A DNA stretch of 64,000 nt from Soonwooa sp032062245 (GCF_032062245.1 NZ_DAMBQF010000007.1:45555-109554); one strand, 5' to 3'; shown: positions 9,298 through 19,269, counted from the first letter of the stretch. Numbers and translations are program-made. Notes: generated by a model not told the origin, from the letters alone.

Positions 9298-9752
9298 TGA
9301 ATTTTTTAAGAAACTTATTTGGTGTCATCTGTGGGCTTGTTGTGGCAGGACTCATTATTTCGCTGGGGATACGCATTAACCCGAGCTGGATTAACTATGA
9401 AGAATGGGCGCCATTTGAGCATTGGAAACAACAATTAATTGCGGTTAAAGATCAAGAAAGCTTTTTTGCAGCTTTGTTATTTTTCGGTGGACTTGGTGTA
9501 AGCATCGGCGGTGTTGTGACGGCTCTCATTGTTAAATATGCAAAAGTAGCTTATGCTATTTTGATAGGTTTTATCATGCTTTTCATCGCAATGCTTGATA
9601 TTATTATATATCCTTATCATCCCACGTTTTATAAAATTTCGATATTTCTAGTCTTTTTTCCATTCTCTTGGATTGGAGGGAAAATCGTGGAAGTGATCTA
9701 CGAACGGAAAAAGAAAGCAGATGCAAAAAAGAATCAGATTAATCATAACTAA
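9297..9752 (+). CDS. integral membrane protein of unknown function
   Basis: The 151-residue protein has four hydrophobic segments (about 5-25, 60-80, 85-105 and 112-130) and a Lys-rich cytoplasmic tail. It lacks a cleavable signal. It starts inside the ridA stop codon, so it is probably expressed with ridA. A terminator follows at once. I do not recognise a functional family; small proteins of this layout are common near ridA in Flavobacteriia, but that is recollection. No catalytic motif can be seen. Confidence 0.75.
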   Translation: MNFLRNLFGVICGLVVAGLIISLGIRINPSWINYEEWAPFEHWKQQLIAVKDQESFFAALLFFGGLGVSIGGVVTALIVKYAKVAYAILIGFIMLFIAMLDIIIYPYHPTFYKISIFLVFFPFSWIGGKIVEVIYERKKKADAKKNQINHN

Positions 9753-9778
9753 GCAAGCCTTTTGGTTTGCTTTTTTTT
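9751..9778 (+). terminator. rho-independent terminator
   Basis: AAGCAAGCC, a TTTT loop, then GGTTTGCTT running into eight T, directly after the ridA operon. Confidence 0.85.
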
Positions 9779-9845
9779 ATGTCGTTTAGTTGACTTTTTA
9801 AAATTTTAAAAGATATTTGTAAAAGAAAAACTAAAACAACTAAAC

Positions 9846-10565
9846 ATGGCAGAATTAGAAGTTGCTAAATCGACAAAGAAAATCTACGGCACTGCAAAAT
9901 CCAAAGAGCATAAAGCACTCCATAAGCTTAAGGAAATTGGTATGGAAATCGCCATCATCATTTTTGCAGTATCGGTTTCTATCGCTTTTCATAATTGGAG
10001 CGAAGAGCGACACGAGCAGAAAGAAGTGAAACATTTTTTGCTTGGTATTAAAAAAGATTTGAGAAGCGACATTGCAGAAATGCAAGGGGATTTGGAAGCT
10101 TATAAAAATCAGAAAAAATTCTTTGGATACATTGCGAAAATCCCAAATGGTCAAGTTGCGGACAAAGATTCTATTCATCTTAACCGAGATTTCTTATTTA
10201 ATTTTACTGGATTTAATGGTAATCAAGGGCGATATCAAGGTTTTAAATCTTCTGGTAAAATAGGTTTTATAGAGAATGAAGAACTTCAGAATGATATTTT
10301 AGACTTTTATGAGGAAGATGTCCCGCTTTTAATAACGTCGACAGATTTCTACAAAGCTCAGAAGCTAAAATATGCAGATTTCCTTTTTGATCATGTTCAA
10401 AACTATCCAGACGGCAATTTTTTAAAAATGATTTCTTCTGATCCTATCAAGAATCGAAGCAAAGTCTATCTCTCGGCTGTGGATCAAATAATTGGTAATT
10501 ACACGATGTGCATTAAACAAATGGAAAAAATTATTACTAAAATCGACCGCGAGTATAAGCATTAG
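9846..10565 (+). CDS. DUF6090-like single-pass membrane-anchored protein
   Basis: The 239-residue protein has a short charged N-terminus, one transmembrane helix (about residues 33-51, ending FHNWSEER) and a long, mostly helical, charged C-terminal part. The pattern 'membrane helix, then hxxWxExR, then charged helices' is typical of Bacteroidota proteins annotated DUF6090. That family has no known function. It has its own gap upstream (93 bp, after a terminator), so it is probably a single-gene unit. Assignment to DUF6090 rests on motif resemblance only. Confidence 0.65.
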   Translation: MAELEVAKSTKKIYGTAKSKEHKALHKLKEIGMEIAIIIFAVSVSIAFHNWSEERHEQKEVKHFLLGIKKDLRSDIAEMQGDLEAYKNQKKFFGYIAKIPNGQVADKDSIHLNRDFLFNFTGFNGNQGRYQGFKSSGKIGFIENEELQNDILDFYEEDVPLLITSTDFYKAQKLKYADFLFDHVQNYPDGNFLKMISSDPIKNRSKVYLSAVDQIIGNYTMCIKQMEKIITKIDREYKH

Positions 10566-10734
10566 TATAGTCATTAAAACTTATTTTATTTCCAAATTTG
10601 GGAGCCTTATTAAGTTCCGAATTTCTAAAAATATCCGATGTTGAAATATTATAAGGCCTACATTTTTTTAAAAATAATAGAATAGCAAGCAAGGACATTA
10701 GAATCCAAAATGTTTTCTTGTTTTTTTTGAACAT
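10537..10734 (-). CDS. possible small membrane protein
   Basis: A 65-residue ORF starting ATG at 10734, with a Lys-rich start, one hydrophobic helix (about residues 8-23) and a short polar tail. It lies mostly in a gap between genes and overlaps the end of the convergent gene by 29 bp, so it is not a shadow over most of its length. No family is recognised and no promoter was found. It could be non-coding. Confidence 0.35.
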   Translation of the reverse strand: MFKKNKKTFWILMSLLAILLFLKKCRPYNISTSDIFRNSELNKAPKFGNKISFNDYTNAYTRGRF

Positions 10735-11020
10735 GCGATGTAGTTTCAGAGATAAAGCTGATTTTAAAAATACAAAAAAGAATTTAAGAGAATTGTTATT
10801 GATATCCGATTGACAATTTGCAAATTCTTGATGTGTCGATGCGTATTCGGAAGAATAGTTTGGAACTAGAAATACATGTTGTTTTATTCATGAAAAAAAA
10901 TGAAATAAATGATAAGTGTTGATAAACTAAAACTTATCATCCAAATCCTATGAAGATAATTTGTTTTTGAACTAGGATTGGCTTAATTTCGAACAGCATA
11001 AAATTTAAAATACTTTAATA

Positions 11021-12292
11021 ATGAATCAGGATATCATCTTCGACCTTATCGAGAAAGAAAGACAAAGACAAACACACGGCATCGAGCTTATCGCATCAGA
11101 AAACTTCGTGTCAGATAATGTAATGAAAGCGATGGGAAGTGTGCTTACTAATAAGTATGCAGAAGGTTATCCTGGTAAAAGATATTATGGTGGTTGCGAA
11201 GTGGTAGACGAGGTTGAGACTTTAGCGATCGATCGCGCAAAGCAACTTTTCGGTGTCGACTATGTGAACGTACAGCCGCATTCTGGTTCTCAGGCTAATG
11301 CTGCAATTTATTTAGCCGTGTTAAAACCTGGCGACAAAATTATGGGGATGGATCTTTCGATGGGAGGTCACCTAACACATGGTTCTGCGGTTAACTTTTC
11401 GGGGATACAATATGATGTTGTTTCTTATGGCGTAGATCGTGAGTCAGGACTTATCGACTATGATCAAATGCGTGAGGTAGCGCTTCGTGAAAAACCAAAA
11501 ATGATGATTGCTGGTTTCTCTGCTTATTCTAGAGATTTGGATTATGCTAAATTCCGTGAAGTAGCTGACGAAATTGGTGCTACACTGTGGGCTGATATTG
11601 CGCATCCAGCAGGGCTTGTTGCTAAAGGACTTCTTAATAATCCTTTCGATCATTGTCATGTGGTGACGACAACAACGCACAAGACGCTGCGTGGACCTCG
11701 TGGTGGTATGATTATGATGGGTAAAGATTTTGAAAACACTTACGGGCACAAAACACCAAAAGGTGACATCAAAATGATGAGTCAAGTTTTGGATGCTGCT
11801 GTTTTCCCAGGAATCCAGGGTGGTCCGCTAGAGCATGTTATCGCTGGTAAGGCGGTAGCTTTTGGAGAAGCGATTGATACACAATTTGAGGTTTATGCAA
11901 AACAAGTGAAAGCCAATGCACAAGCTTTAGCAAAAGCAATGATTGCAAATGGTTTTGATATCGTAAGTGGCGGAACTGATAATCACCTGATGTTAGTGGA
12001 TCTTCGTAACAAAAATGTTAACGGTAAAGAAACGGAAAAAGCTTTGGTAAAAGCAGATATCACGTGTAATAAAAATATGGTTCCGTTTGATGATAAGTCA
12101 CCATTCACAACTTCTGGTATTAGATTAGGGACAGCGGCCATTACAACAAGAGGTCTTAAAGAAAATGATATGGAAGCTATTGCTTCATTAATTTCTGAAG
12201 TGGTTGATAACATCAAAAACGAAGAAGTTTTAGCATCTGTTAGAACGAAAGTTAACCAACTAATGGAAGGAAAAGCGCTTTTCAATTATTAA
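11021..12292 (+). CDS. glyA: serine hydroxymethyltransferase
   Basis: The 423-residue product shows full-length similarity to bacterial SHMT. It starts with the typical ERQRQTHGIELIASENF, and has PGKRYYGGCE near residue 51. The PLP-binding lysine is Lys221 in TTTTHKTLRGPRGG. The enzyme converts serine and tetrahydrofolate to glycine and 5,10-methylene-tetrahydrofolate, the main source of one-carbon units. The 286-bp gap upstream holds no gene but probably the promoter (an imperfect TAATTTCG near 10984). A terminator follows. Nothing unusual is seen. Confidence 0.97.
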   Translation: MNQDIIFDLIEKERQRQTHGIELIASENFVSDNVMKAMGSVLTNKYAEGYPGKRYYGGCEVVDEVETLAIDRAKQLFGVDYVNVQPHSGSQANAAIYLAVLKPGDKIMGMDLSMGGHLTHGSAVNFSGIQYDVVSYGVDRESGLIDYDQMREVALREKPKMMIAGFSAYSRDLDYAKFREVADEIGATLWADIAHPAGLVAKGLLNNPFDHCHVVTTTTHKTLRGPRGGMIMMGKDFENTYGHKTPKGDIKMMSQVLDAAVFPGIQGGPLEHVIAGKAVAFGEAIDTQFEVYAKQVKANAQALAKAMIANGFDIVSGGTDNHLMLVDLRNKNVNGKETEKALVKADITCNKNMVPFDDKSPFTTSGIRLGTAAITTRGLKENDMEAIASLISEVVDNIKNEEVLASVRTKVNQLMEGKALFNY

Positions 12293-12313
12293 AATTTCGT
12301 TTTTAAAATAAAT

Positions 12314-12348
12314 AAAATTCCAACGTCGTAAGGCTTTGGAATTTTTTT
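12314..12348 (+). terminator. rho-independent terminator after glyA
   Basis: AAATTCCAA (12315-12323) pairs with TTGGAATTT (12336-12344) and runs into a T tract. Confidence 0.75.
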
Positions 12349-12401
12349 GCTTTAAATTTGAGGTTCTTTTGTATTAAATATTATTAAAAGCTAATTGTCT
12401 A

Positions 12402-12872
12402 GTGGAAAAAAAATCCTACACCTTTACTGAAATTAAACTTAAAATGCTCAATTATTGTGTTTATCAGGATCGTTGTCATTATGAGGTTGAACAGAAGATG
12501 CGTGAGTTTTTGTTAATTCCGGAAGCTAAAGAAGAGATTTTGATGTATCTTATTCAAGAAAAATATTTGGATGAAGAACGTTTTGTGAGAAGTTATATTC
12601 GTGGAAAATTTTATATTAAACACTGGGGACGTAACAAAATAAAAATTAATCTCAAACAAAAACAAATAAATGATAAGCTGATTGGTCGTTGTTGGGATGA
12701 GATTGATGATGGCGACTATCAAAAACAAATTATAGAATATATAGAAAAGCAATCCGATTCTAATAACGAATCGAATTTGTTTAAGAAGAAAAATAAAATT
12801 ATCAAGTTTTTACTGTCTAAAGGTTATGAATATGATTGCATTTTAGACGCTTTTGAAAACTCTAGTATATGA
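12402..12872 (+). CDS. recX: RecX family regulatory protein
   Basis: The 156-residue, helical, charged protein matches the RecX three-helix repeat layout: 'LNYCVYQDRCHYEVEQKM' near residue 15, 'YLIQEKYLDEERFVRSYI' near residue 48, and 'HWGRNKIKINLKQK' near 72. RecX binds RecA filaments and limits RecA activity in recombination and repair. The start is GTG at 12402; no ATG lies upstream in frame, and an internal ATG would remove part of the first repeat. The recA gene is not in the window. It precedes the polysaccharide locus, from which it is separated by a promoter. Confidence 0.82.
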   Translation: MEKKSYTFTEIKLKMLNYCVYQDRCHYEVEQKMREFLLIPEAKEEILMYLIQEKYLDEERFVRSYIRGKFYIKHWGRNKIKINLKQKQINDKLIGRCWDEIDDGDYQKQIIEYIEKQSDSNNESNLFKKKNKIIKFLLSKGYEYDCILDAFENSSI

Positions 12873-12897
12873 AACTTAGATTAATTTAGTAAAAATT

Positions 12898-12929
12898 TTG
12901 AAATTATTAATGAAAAATCCTTACTTTCG
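12898..12929 (+). promoter_or_regulatory. probable promoter of the polysaccharide locus
   Basis: TTG (12898-12900), 21 bp, then TACTTTCG (12922-12929), one mismatch from TAnnTTTG, 24 bp before the first gene of the cluster. No other well-matching promoter was seen for tens of genes downstream, so this may drive a very long operon. Confidence 0.6.
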
Positions 12930-12953
12930 TCAAATATTTTTAAGATAATAACT

Positions 12954-13589
12954 ATGAAAAAAGCATCGATTGTTCTTTTTCTTTTGACTATAGGTTTTAT
13001 GTCGGCTCAAAGCTTTAAATTAGGAGCTACAGCAAATATACATAGATCTTCTATCGTACATGTTCATGATGTTTCTAAACCAGCATGGGGAGGTGGTGTT
13101 GGTGTTTTTGGAGAAATTCCTATCGTAGATAATGATATTTTCGACTCTGCGTGGCTTTATCTGGTTCCGCAGTTAGAATTTAGTATGCAAGGAGAGAATG
13201 CTCAACCTTATAGTAATAAGGATAAGCAGCAATTTCCAAATTATTATCTAGGTGTTCCTGTTTATGTAAAATACTTCTTTCATAGAAGTGGTTGGAAAAG
13301 CGATTTGTTTTTGATGGCTGGTCCAAGATTTGAGTTTTTAGTCTATAATGATCGAAAAGGCCCAGAAGGTTATGCAATGTACGCTGGACAGGAAGATAAA
13401 ATCAATAGCTTTGGTTACGGCTTGTCTGTTGGTGCAGGACTAAGAGTACAAGATGATTGGGAGATTTTTGTAAGATTCGATAGAGGATTTAGCAAAATTT
13501 ATCCTGATTATGATGCCGCTAATAAAACTTCAACATATAATCGTTTATTAGGTCTTGGTGTTAATTATTACATCAAATCTTTCGATTAA
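12954..13589 (+). CDS. outer-membrane beta-barrel protein (PorT-like)
   Basis: The 211-residue protein has a signal peptide (MKKASIVLFLLTIGFMSAQS) and then alternating amphipathic strands typical of an eight-stranded beta-barrel, ending with an aromatic-rich strand. It resembles the PorT/OMP_b-brl families of Bacteroidota. It opens the capsule locus, 14 bp before the Wza-like gene. It could have a structural or assembly role in export, but no motif shows this. Stand-alone outer-membrane proteins of this size have diverse roles. Confidence 0.75.
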   Translation: MKKASIVLFLLTIGFMSAQSFKLGATANIHRSSIVHVHDVSKPAWGGGVGVFGEIPIVDNDIFDSAWLYLVPQLEFSMQGENAQPYSNKDKQQFPNYYLGVPVYVKYFFHRSGWKSDLFLMAGPRFEFLVYNDRKGPEGYAMYAGQEDKINSFGYGLSVGAGLRVQDDWEIFVRFDRGFSKIYPDYDAANKTSTYNRLLGLGVNYYIKSFD

Positions 13590-13603
13590 TTTAATTTTCA
13601 CGG

Positions 13604-14407
13604 ATGATGAATAACAAGAGAGGTGTTGTAACCTGTTCTCTACTATTTTTTTTTCTCATAATTGTTTCTTGTAAGCCCAAAGAAAATATGGTTTATATGC
13701 AAAACCATAATTTTGATCAGGAAGTATCTGAAGCGCGTTATAATGGTTTGAAACTTCAAGAAGGAGATGTTTTAGAGATTGTGGTTTCGGCCTATGATGA
13801 TATTGCAGTTAAGCCTTTTAACCTAAGCACGATGGAGCAGACTAATGCTGGTGTGGATCCATCATCAAGTGGTGTTGTTACCAAAGCCAATCAATATATT
13901 GTTTCCAGCGAAGGTTATGTTGTGATGCCTGTATTGGGACAGATTTATTGTAAAGGGATGACCAAGCAACAATTGAAACAGGATTTAGAAGTACGATTGA
14001 AGCAATATCTAACAGATCCTTTGGTTAATGTAAAACTTGTCAATTTTAATGTGAGTGTTATTGGGGAGGTGAAGAGTCCTGGGCAAAAGACCAGTACGAC
14101 TGAACGCCTTAATATATTTCAAGCTATTGCTTTAGCAGGAGATATGACGGATGGAGGCGACCGTACCAATGTAAAGCTTATACGTTATTCCGAATCCCAA
14201 GCCAAGGATGAGGTTGTTGCTCTTAATTTGTCCGAAAGTAATATTGTCAATTCGCCATATTATTATCTACAGCAAAATGATATTGTCTACGTAGAGCCAG
14301 ATAAAAACAAACAAATTGCGGCGAATACCAACCCGAACAAGTCATTGTATTTTCAGCTTTTCGGAGTGTTAATGGCAACTATCGCGTTAATTATAAGATT
14401 TAAGTAG
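13604..14407 (+). CDS. Wza-type polysaccharide export outer-membrane lipoprotein
   Basis: The 267-residue lipoprotein has its lipobox cysteine in LIIVSCKP, near residue 23. A Poly_export domain (YNGLKLQEGDVLEIVV, near residue 47) is followed by SLBB-like segments ('GEVKSPGQKT', near residue 155). A C-terminal hydrophobic helix (about 248-264) ends the protein. In Wzx/Wzy systems Wza-type proteins form the channel that carries the polymer through periplasm and outer membrane, working with the Wzc-type kinase encoded 4 bp downstream. The short length and a C-terminal membrane helix are usual for Bacteroidota members. Confidence 0.92.
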   Translation: MMNNKRGVVTCSLLFFFLIIVSCKPKENMVYMQNHNFDQEVSEARYNGLKLQEGDVLEIVVSAYDDIAVKPFNLSTMEQTNAGVDPSSSGVVTKANQYIVSSEGYVVMPVLGQIYCKGMTKQQLKQDLEVRLKQYLTDPLVNVKLVNFNVSVIGEVKSPGQKTSTTERLNIFQAIALAGDMTDGGDRTNVKLIRYSESQAKDEVVALNLSESNIVNSPYYYLQQNDIVYVEPDKNKQIAANTNPNKSLYFQLFGVLMATIALIIRFK

Positions 14408-14411
14408 GTTA

Positions 14412-16751
14412 ATGGAGTTATTAGATAATCAAACTGCATCGAGAAAACATAAGATCAATTTAAAGAAAGAACTTAAAAAATACGTTAAGTTTTGGCCTTT
14501 ATTTTTGATATTTCCGCTACTATTCTATACAGCAGCGAAAATTTATTTACGCTATACACCGCCACAATATTTTAGTAAAACAACTCTTAAGTTTGAACAG
14601 ACATCGCCTCGTGCTGCACAACAGGCGCTCAACGATTTAAAGAATCTTGGGGTTGGGGTTTCCAATGAAGAACTTGATGCAGAAACCGTTGTTATGGTTT
14701 CTAAGCCTATCCTTGGACAAGTTGTTAAAAATCTCAATCTTGATGTTAAGTATTATTCGGTAGGTGCTATTAAAGAGGTCGAATATTATAACGAGCTGCC
14801 TATTAAAGCACGTATTGTTGAGCTGAAGAATCCGGAGCAGTTTGGTGGGGTTTCTTATCTTATAGAATCTAAAAATACAAGCAGTTTCACATTATCAGAT
14901 GTTGAAGGTAAGAATCTTAAAAAATACAACTTTGGACAGGTGGTTGATTTAGGATTTGGTAAGGTTGTTTTTGAGAGAAAATTTCCTAGCATAGAGGTGA
15001 AAAATACCAAAGTTGTTTTTACGAACCCTAAAAATGTTATTTCTGGTCTGGAGGGAGCTTTAAATGTTAGTATCTATAAAAGTCTTTTGATGGATATTAG
15101 TATGACGAGTGCTTCTTATCGTAAATCGGAAGCTATACTTAAGGAATTAGTTAATGTGTATAATGCCGAGGGGATCAAGGATAAGAATCAGGAGGCACAA
15201 TTTACAGCTGACTTTATTGATAAGCGTTTACAGATAATCACAGACGAGTTAGAGGGTATCGAAAACCAAAAAGAAGGGGTCAAGAAAGATTATCAAATTA
15301 CGGATCTTGCTGCCCAAGCGCAGATGGCGCTAAGTAATGTTAATGCTAATACTAAAGAATTGTTGGGTATTGCTACACAATATGATTTAGTTAATTCTGT
15401 CTATCAACTTTCCAATAATAGTTCTCAGAATTTGTTACCTACTGGACTTGGACTATCATCATCTATTGACTCACAGATATCTAAATATAATGAGTTGGTA
15501 TTAACGCGCAACCGTGTTCTTAAACAGGCAACAAATCAGAACCCTGCTGTTGTCGAGATGAATAAACAAATTGGTATATTGAAGGAAGGTATTCGTGCTA
15601 ATCTTGGTGATGTAAGACGTAGTCTTCAAGATAATATGTCACGCTTGCAATCTGATATTAATGCTGATCAATCAAAAATCAATAAATTTCCTAAGCAAGA
15701 ACGTATTTTTCGAAGTATCGATCGACAACAAAACCTTAAAGAGGCATTGTTTCTATTTTTGTTGCAAAAACGAGAAGAGAATTCTATTAATCTAGCTGTT
15801 GCCTTACCAAAGGCTAAAGTAGTTAATCCTCCATACACAACTGGTATAGTAGCGCCTAAAGGACAAATGATTTTGTATTCGGCTATTGCTTTAGGTGTTA
15901 TCCTGCCACTATTGTTTATCTTTATTAAGCTTTTGCTTAATACTAAGATTTATAGTAAGGAAGACATGGATAGCGTGTTAAGCAATGCTAGCCTAATCGG
16001 TGAAATTCCTGAGAATAATGATAAAGAGGAATTGATGAAGCTGGATGACTTTACCGTTTATGCAGAGTCTTTTAGAATTTTGGCTTCTAATCTTAAGCAC
16101 ATGCTCAAGGTAAAAGGAGCTAATCAAAAGAGTGCCACTATTTTGGTAACTTCTTCTGTAAAAGGTGAGGGGAAAACCACTATTTCTATGAATCTGGCAG
16201 TGAGTTTATCTGGGAACGCAAAGGTGTTGATTATAGGCGCCGATATTAGAAACCCTCAACTACAGCGTTTTGTACATAAATCAAAAATCGGATTGACAGA
16301 TTATTTGGTGTCTGATGATATAACGCCAGAGGCTTACATTATAGATTCTCGAATTAACGCCAACTTAGATATTTTCTTTAGTGGTGCCAAATCGCCTAAT
16401 CCGAATGATTTATTGGACATGGATAAGTTTGATGATATGATTACATATCTACGGACTAAGTATGATTATATTGTTATGGACTCGGCTCCCATGATGCTGG
16501 TCAGTGATACCCTTAATTTGGTTGATCAATCAGATTACATTTTGTATGTCGCTAAAGCAAATTATACTGAAAAAGAAATGTTACTTTTTGCTGAGAATTT
16601 TATGATGGAAAATAATGTTAATAACATGTCTTTTGTGCTAAATAATGTGAAACCACAATTCTCTCGCTATGCTAACAAATATGGTTACGGTTATGGCTAT
16701 TATAATGAGACAAGGTCGCAATCTTTCATTACAAAGCTTCTAAATAGATAA
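14412..16751 (+). CDS. Wzc-type polysaccharide co-polymerase / tyrosine kinase
   Basis: The 779-residue product starts with a transmembrane helix (about 28-44). A Wzz chain-length domain and a long coiled periplasmic part (about 260-450) follow, then a second helix (486-508). The cytoplasmic BY-kinase domain has Walker A SSVKGEGKTT (581-590), Walker A' VLIIGADIR (605-613) and Walker B YDYIVMDSAP (685-693). A tyrosine cluster near 753-764 is the usual autophosphorylation tail. The protein controls polymer length and export by cycles of phosphorylation. Its pairing with the Wza-like gene upstream is the normal arrangement. All kinase motifs are intact. Confidence 0.95.
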   Translation: MELLDNQTASRKHKINLKKELKKYVKFWPLFLIFPLLFYTAAKIYLRYTPPQYFSKTTLKFEQTSPRAAQQALNDLKNLGVGVSNEELDAETVVMVSKPILGQVVKNLNLDVKYYSVGAIKEVEYYNELPIKARIVELKNPEQFGGVSYLIESKNTSSFTLSDVEGKNLKKYNFGQVVDLGFGKVVFERKFPSIEVKNTKVVFTNPKNVISGLEGALNVSIYKSLLMDISMTSASYRKSEAILKELVNVYNAEGIKDKNQEAQFTADFIDKRLQIITDELEGIENQKEGVKKDYQITDLAAQAQMALSNVNANTKELLGIATQYDLVNSVYQLSNNSSQNLLPTGLGLSSSIDSQISKYNELVLTRNRVLKQATNQNPAVVEMNKQIGILKEGIRANLGDVRRSLQDNMSRLQSDINADQSKINKFPKQERIFRSIDRQQNLKEALFLFLLQKREENSINLAVALPKAKVVNPPYTTGIVAPKGQMILYSAIALGVILPLLFIFIKLLLNTKIYSKEDMDSVLSNASLIGEIPENNDKEELMKLDDFTVYAESFRILASNLKHMLKVKGANQKSATILVTSSVKGEGKTTISMNLAVSLSGNAKVLIIGADIRNPQLQRFVHKSKIGLTDYLVSDDITPEAYIIDSRINANLDIFFSGAKSPNPNDLLDMDKFDDMITYLRTKYDYIVMDSAPMMLVSDTLNLVDQSDYILYVAKANYTEKEMLLFAENFMMENNVNNMSFVLNNVKPQFSRYANKYGYGYGYYNETRSQSFITKLLNR

Positions 16752-16756
16752 GCATA

Positions 16757-18190
16757 ATGTCATTAAAGCAACAAGCTCGTTCTGGCATGGTGTGGACCTT
16801 TGCTGAACAATTTGGATCAAAATTAATTAGTTTTGGAATTAGTATTATCCTTGCTAGATTATTGACTCCTACCGATTTTGGAACTATAGCTTTGTTTGGA
16901 ATCTTTATCGGAGTTGCAAGCGCATTAATAGACGGTGGTATGGGTGCTAGCCTTATTAGAACAAAGGATGTGACAGATGATGACTATTCCACTGTATTTT
17001 ATTTTAATATTGGAGTTGCAATCTTCGCATATCTAGTCGTTTTTTTTATTGCGCCTTTGGTCTCTAGTTTTTATCAGTTACCCATTATAACAGATTTAGT
17101 GAGAGTATATGCTTTGATACTCATTATTAATTCATTTGTTACGGTACAACGAACACATTTTGTTAAGGAACTGAATTTTAAAACAGCCTTTAAAATTCAG
17201 TTACCATCTTTAATTATTGGAGGAATTACAGGAATTGTATTAGCTTATGTAGGTTATGGTGTGTGGTCTCTGGTATATTCTGCTATTTTACAAAGTATAA
17301 TTTTTACCTTACAACACTGGTTCTACAGTAGCTGGCGTCCGCAATGGGTATTTAATAAAGAAAAATTTAAATACCATTTTAGTTTTGGTTATAAGATGAC
17401 TTTATCTGGCCTGTTGGATATTTTGTTTCAGAATCTTTATATTGTACTAATAGGAAAATTATTTTCACTTCAGCAACTCGGCTATTATAATAGAGCGGAC
17501 TCGTTGAAGCAATTGCCAGTTAGTAATCTGTCTAATGCGCTTAATAAAGTAACCTTCCCTTTGTTTGCAAAAATTAGTCATAATGATATTAAATTGAGAG
17601 AAGTCTACGCAAAATTATTAAAGCTTGTTATTTTTATAATTGCGCCAACACTCATGTACATGGTAGTAGTAGCTATGCCGTTAATTAGATTTTTGTTTAC
17701 AGATAAATGGCTGCCTGCAGTTCCTTATTTTCAAATTCTATCAATAGCAGGAATACTTCTTCCTATTCATTCTTACAATCTAAATGTATTAAAAGTAAAA
17801 GGTCGTTCCGATTTATTTTTACGACTCGAAGTCATCAAAAAAATACTAATTGTAAGCATTGTTTTAGTTTCAATTAACTTTGGAATTTTCGGATTGTTAT
17901 GGGGACAGGTGGTTAGCTCTATACTGGCTTTATTTGTTAATACTTATTACACTGGAAGATTCCTAAAATATTCAATGTGGGATCAATGCAGAGATCTTAT
18001 CCCAAGCATCGCATTAGCAGGACTTTGTGGGGTTGTATCTTATTTAGTTTACCATTATTTGTTGATTGATATGTATGATCTTCTAACCATAATTATCATA
18101 TTGCTTACCTATTTTTCATTATATTTGAGCTTAGCTTATCTGTTTAAGTTTAAAGAAATTAATTACGCTAAAGAGTTTCTAAAAAAATGA
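16757..18190 (+). CDS. Wzx/WzxC-type polysaccharide flippase (MOP superfamily)
   Basis: The 477-residue membrane protein has about 12-14 hydrophobic segments. The N-terminus (VWTFAEQFGSKLISFGISI, then LARLLTPTDFG) is the signature of the polysaccharide-transporter branch of the MOP superfamily. It should flip undecaprenyl-linked repeat units from the cytoplasmic to the periplasmic face. The end overlaps the next gene by 4 bp (ATGA). Substrate specificity cannot be told from sequence. Confidence 0.92.
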   Translation: MSLKQQARSGMVWTFAEQFGSKLISFGISIILARLLTPTDFGTIALFGIFIGVASALIDGGMGASLIRTKDVTDDDYSTVFYFNIGVAIFAYLVVFFIAPLVSSFYQLPIITDLVRVYALILIINSFVTVQRTHFVKELNFKTAFKIQLPSLIIGGITGIVLAYVGYGVWSLVYSAILQSIIFTLQHWFYSSWRPQWVFNKEKFKYHFSFGYKMTLSGLLDILFQNLYIVLIGKLFSLQQLGYYNRADSLKQLPVSNLSNALNKVTFPLFAKISHNDIKLREVYAKLLKLVIFIIAPTLMYMVVVAMPLIRFLFTDKWLPAVPYFQILSIAGILLPIHSYNLNVLKVKGRSDLFLRLEVIKKILIVSIVLVSINFGIFGLLWGQVVSSILALFVNTYYTGRFLKYSMWDQCRDLIPSIALAGLCGVVSYLVYHYLLIDMYDLLTIIIILLTYFSLYLSLAYLFKFKEINYAKEFLKK

Positions 18191-19269
18191 TACCAGTTAC
18201 AAAGCCTTTTTTACCACCGCAAGAAGAATATACCGAAATGATGAATGGCATCTGGAAGCGGCAATGGCTTACCAATATGGGTCCGCTTGCCAGTGACCTG
18301 GAACTCCGCCTTAAGGAACATCTGAATCTTGATTACTTACTCTTCGTCACCAACGGTACCGTGGCACTGCAGATGGCCATCAAAGCGCTGGATCTTAAGG
18401 GCGAGATCATTACCACCCCTTTTTCTTTTGTAGCGACTACGAGCAGTATTGTGTGGGAAGGCTGCACGCCGGTTTTTGTGGATATTGATGAGGACTCACT
18501 GAACATTGATGCTAACCTGATTGAAGCCGCTATTACCAACAAGACTTCGGCAATACTAGCAACGCATGTTTACGGCAATCCCTGTGATGTGGAGAAGATT
18601 GAGGCGATTGCTGAAAAGCACAATCTGAAGGTGATTTACGATTCAGCGCATGCTTTCGGAGTAGAGGTGAACGGTAAATCAATTTTCGAATACGGGGACA
18701 TTTCCACCTGTTCCCTACATTCCACGAAACTCTACCACTCGGTGGAAGGCGGTCTTGTAATCACCAAAGATGCAGACCTGCTGAAGAAGCTGGCTTTTAT
18801 CCGCAACTTCGGGTTCAACGGGCCTGAGCATTTTGCGGAACTGGGTCTGAACGGAAAAAACTCAGAGTTTCATGCCGCCATGGGTCTGGCCAATCTTAAG
18901 TATATCGACCGCATTCACCAGCAGCGGAAACTGCTGACCGAAAGATATGATGATAAACTCAGGAATCTAAAGGCAAGGAGGCCGGTATGGCACGCGGGTT
19001 CCGATAACAATTATGCCTACTATCCGATTGTCTTTGAGTCGGAAGAACTGATGCTGAGGTGTGTGGAACTGCTGAAGAGCCATGAAATATTTACCCGAAG
19101 GTATTTTTATCCCTCGCTCGCCACGGCATTACCTTATATTGTCCCGCAACATTTAGCGGTTACAGAGGATATTTCCCGACGGGTCCTATGTTTGCCACTT
19201 TATGTGGACTTAACAGAAGAGGAGGTTGATTTAATCTGCCGATTAATGCTCAGGGTACAGAACAATTAA
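18187..19269 (+). CDS. DegT/DnrJ/EryC1/StrS family sugar aminotransferase
   Basis: The 360-residue PLP enzyme has the PLP-ring aspartate in VIYDSAHAFG (Asp152) and the Schiff-base lysine in LHSTKLYHSVEGG (Lys181). Members transfer an amino group, usually from glutamate, to a nucleotide-linked keto sugar. With the NeuD/PglD-like acetyltransferase 10 bp downstream it suggests an N-acetylated amino-dideoxy sugar, as in PglE/PglD or VioA/VioB pathways. The needed sugar-nucleotide dehydratase is not in the window. Base composition is clearly GC-richer than the flippase gene before it, a sign of transfer. Confidence 0.92.
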   Translation: MIPVTKPFLPPQEEYTEMMNGIWKRQWLTNMGPLASDLELRLKEHLNLDYLLFVTNGTVALQMAIKALDLKGEIITTPFSFVATTSSIVWEGCTPVFVDIDEDSLNIDANLIEAAITNKTSAILATHVYGNPCDVEKIEAIAEKHNLKVIYDSAHAFGVEVNGKSIFEYGDISTCSLHSTKLYHSVEGGLVITKDADLLKKLAFIRNFGFNGPEHFAELGLNGKNSEFHAAMGLANLKYIDRIHQQRKLLTERYDDKLRNLKARRPVWHAGSDNNYAYYPIVFESEELMLRCVELLKSHEIFTRRYFYPSLATALPYIVPQHLAVTEDISRRVLCLPLYVDLTEEEVDLICRLMLRVQNN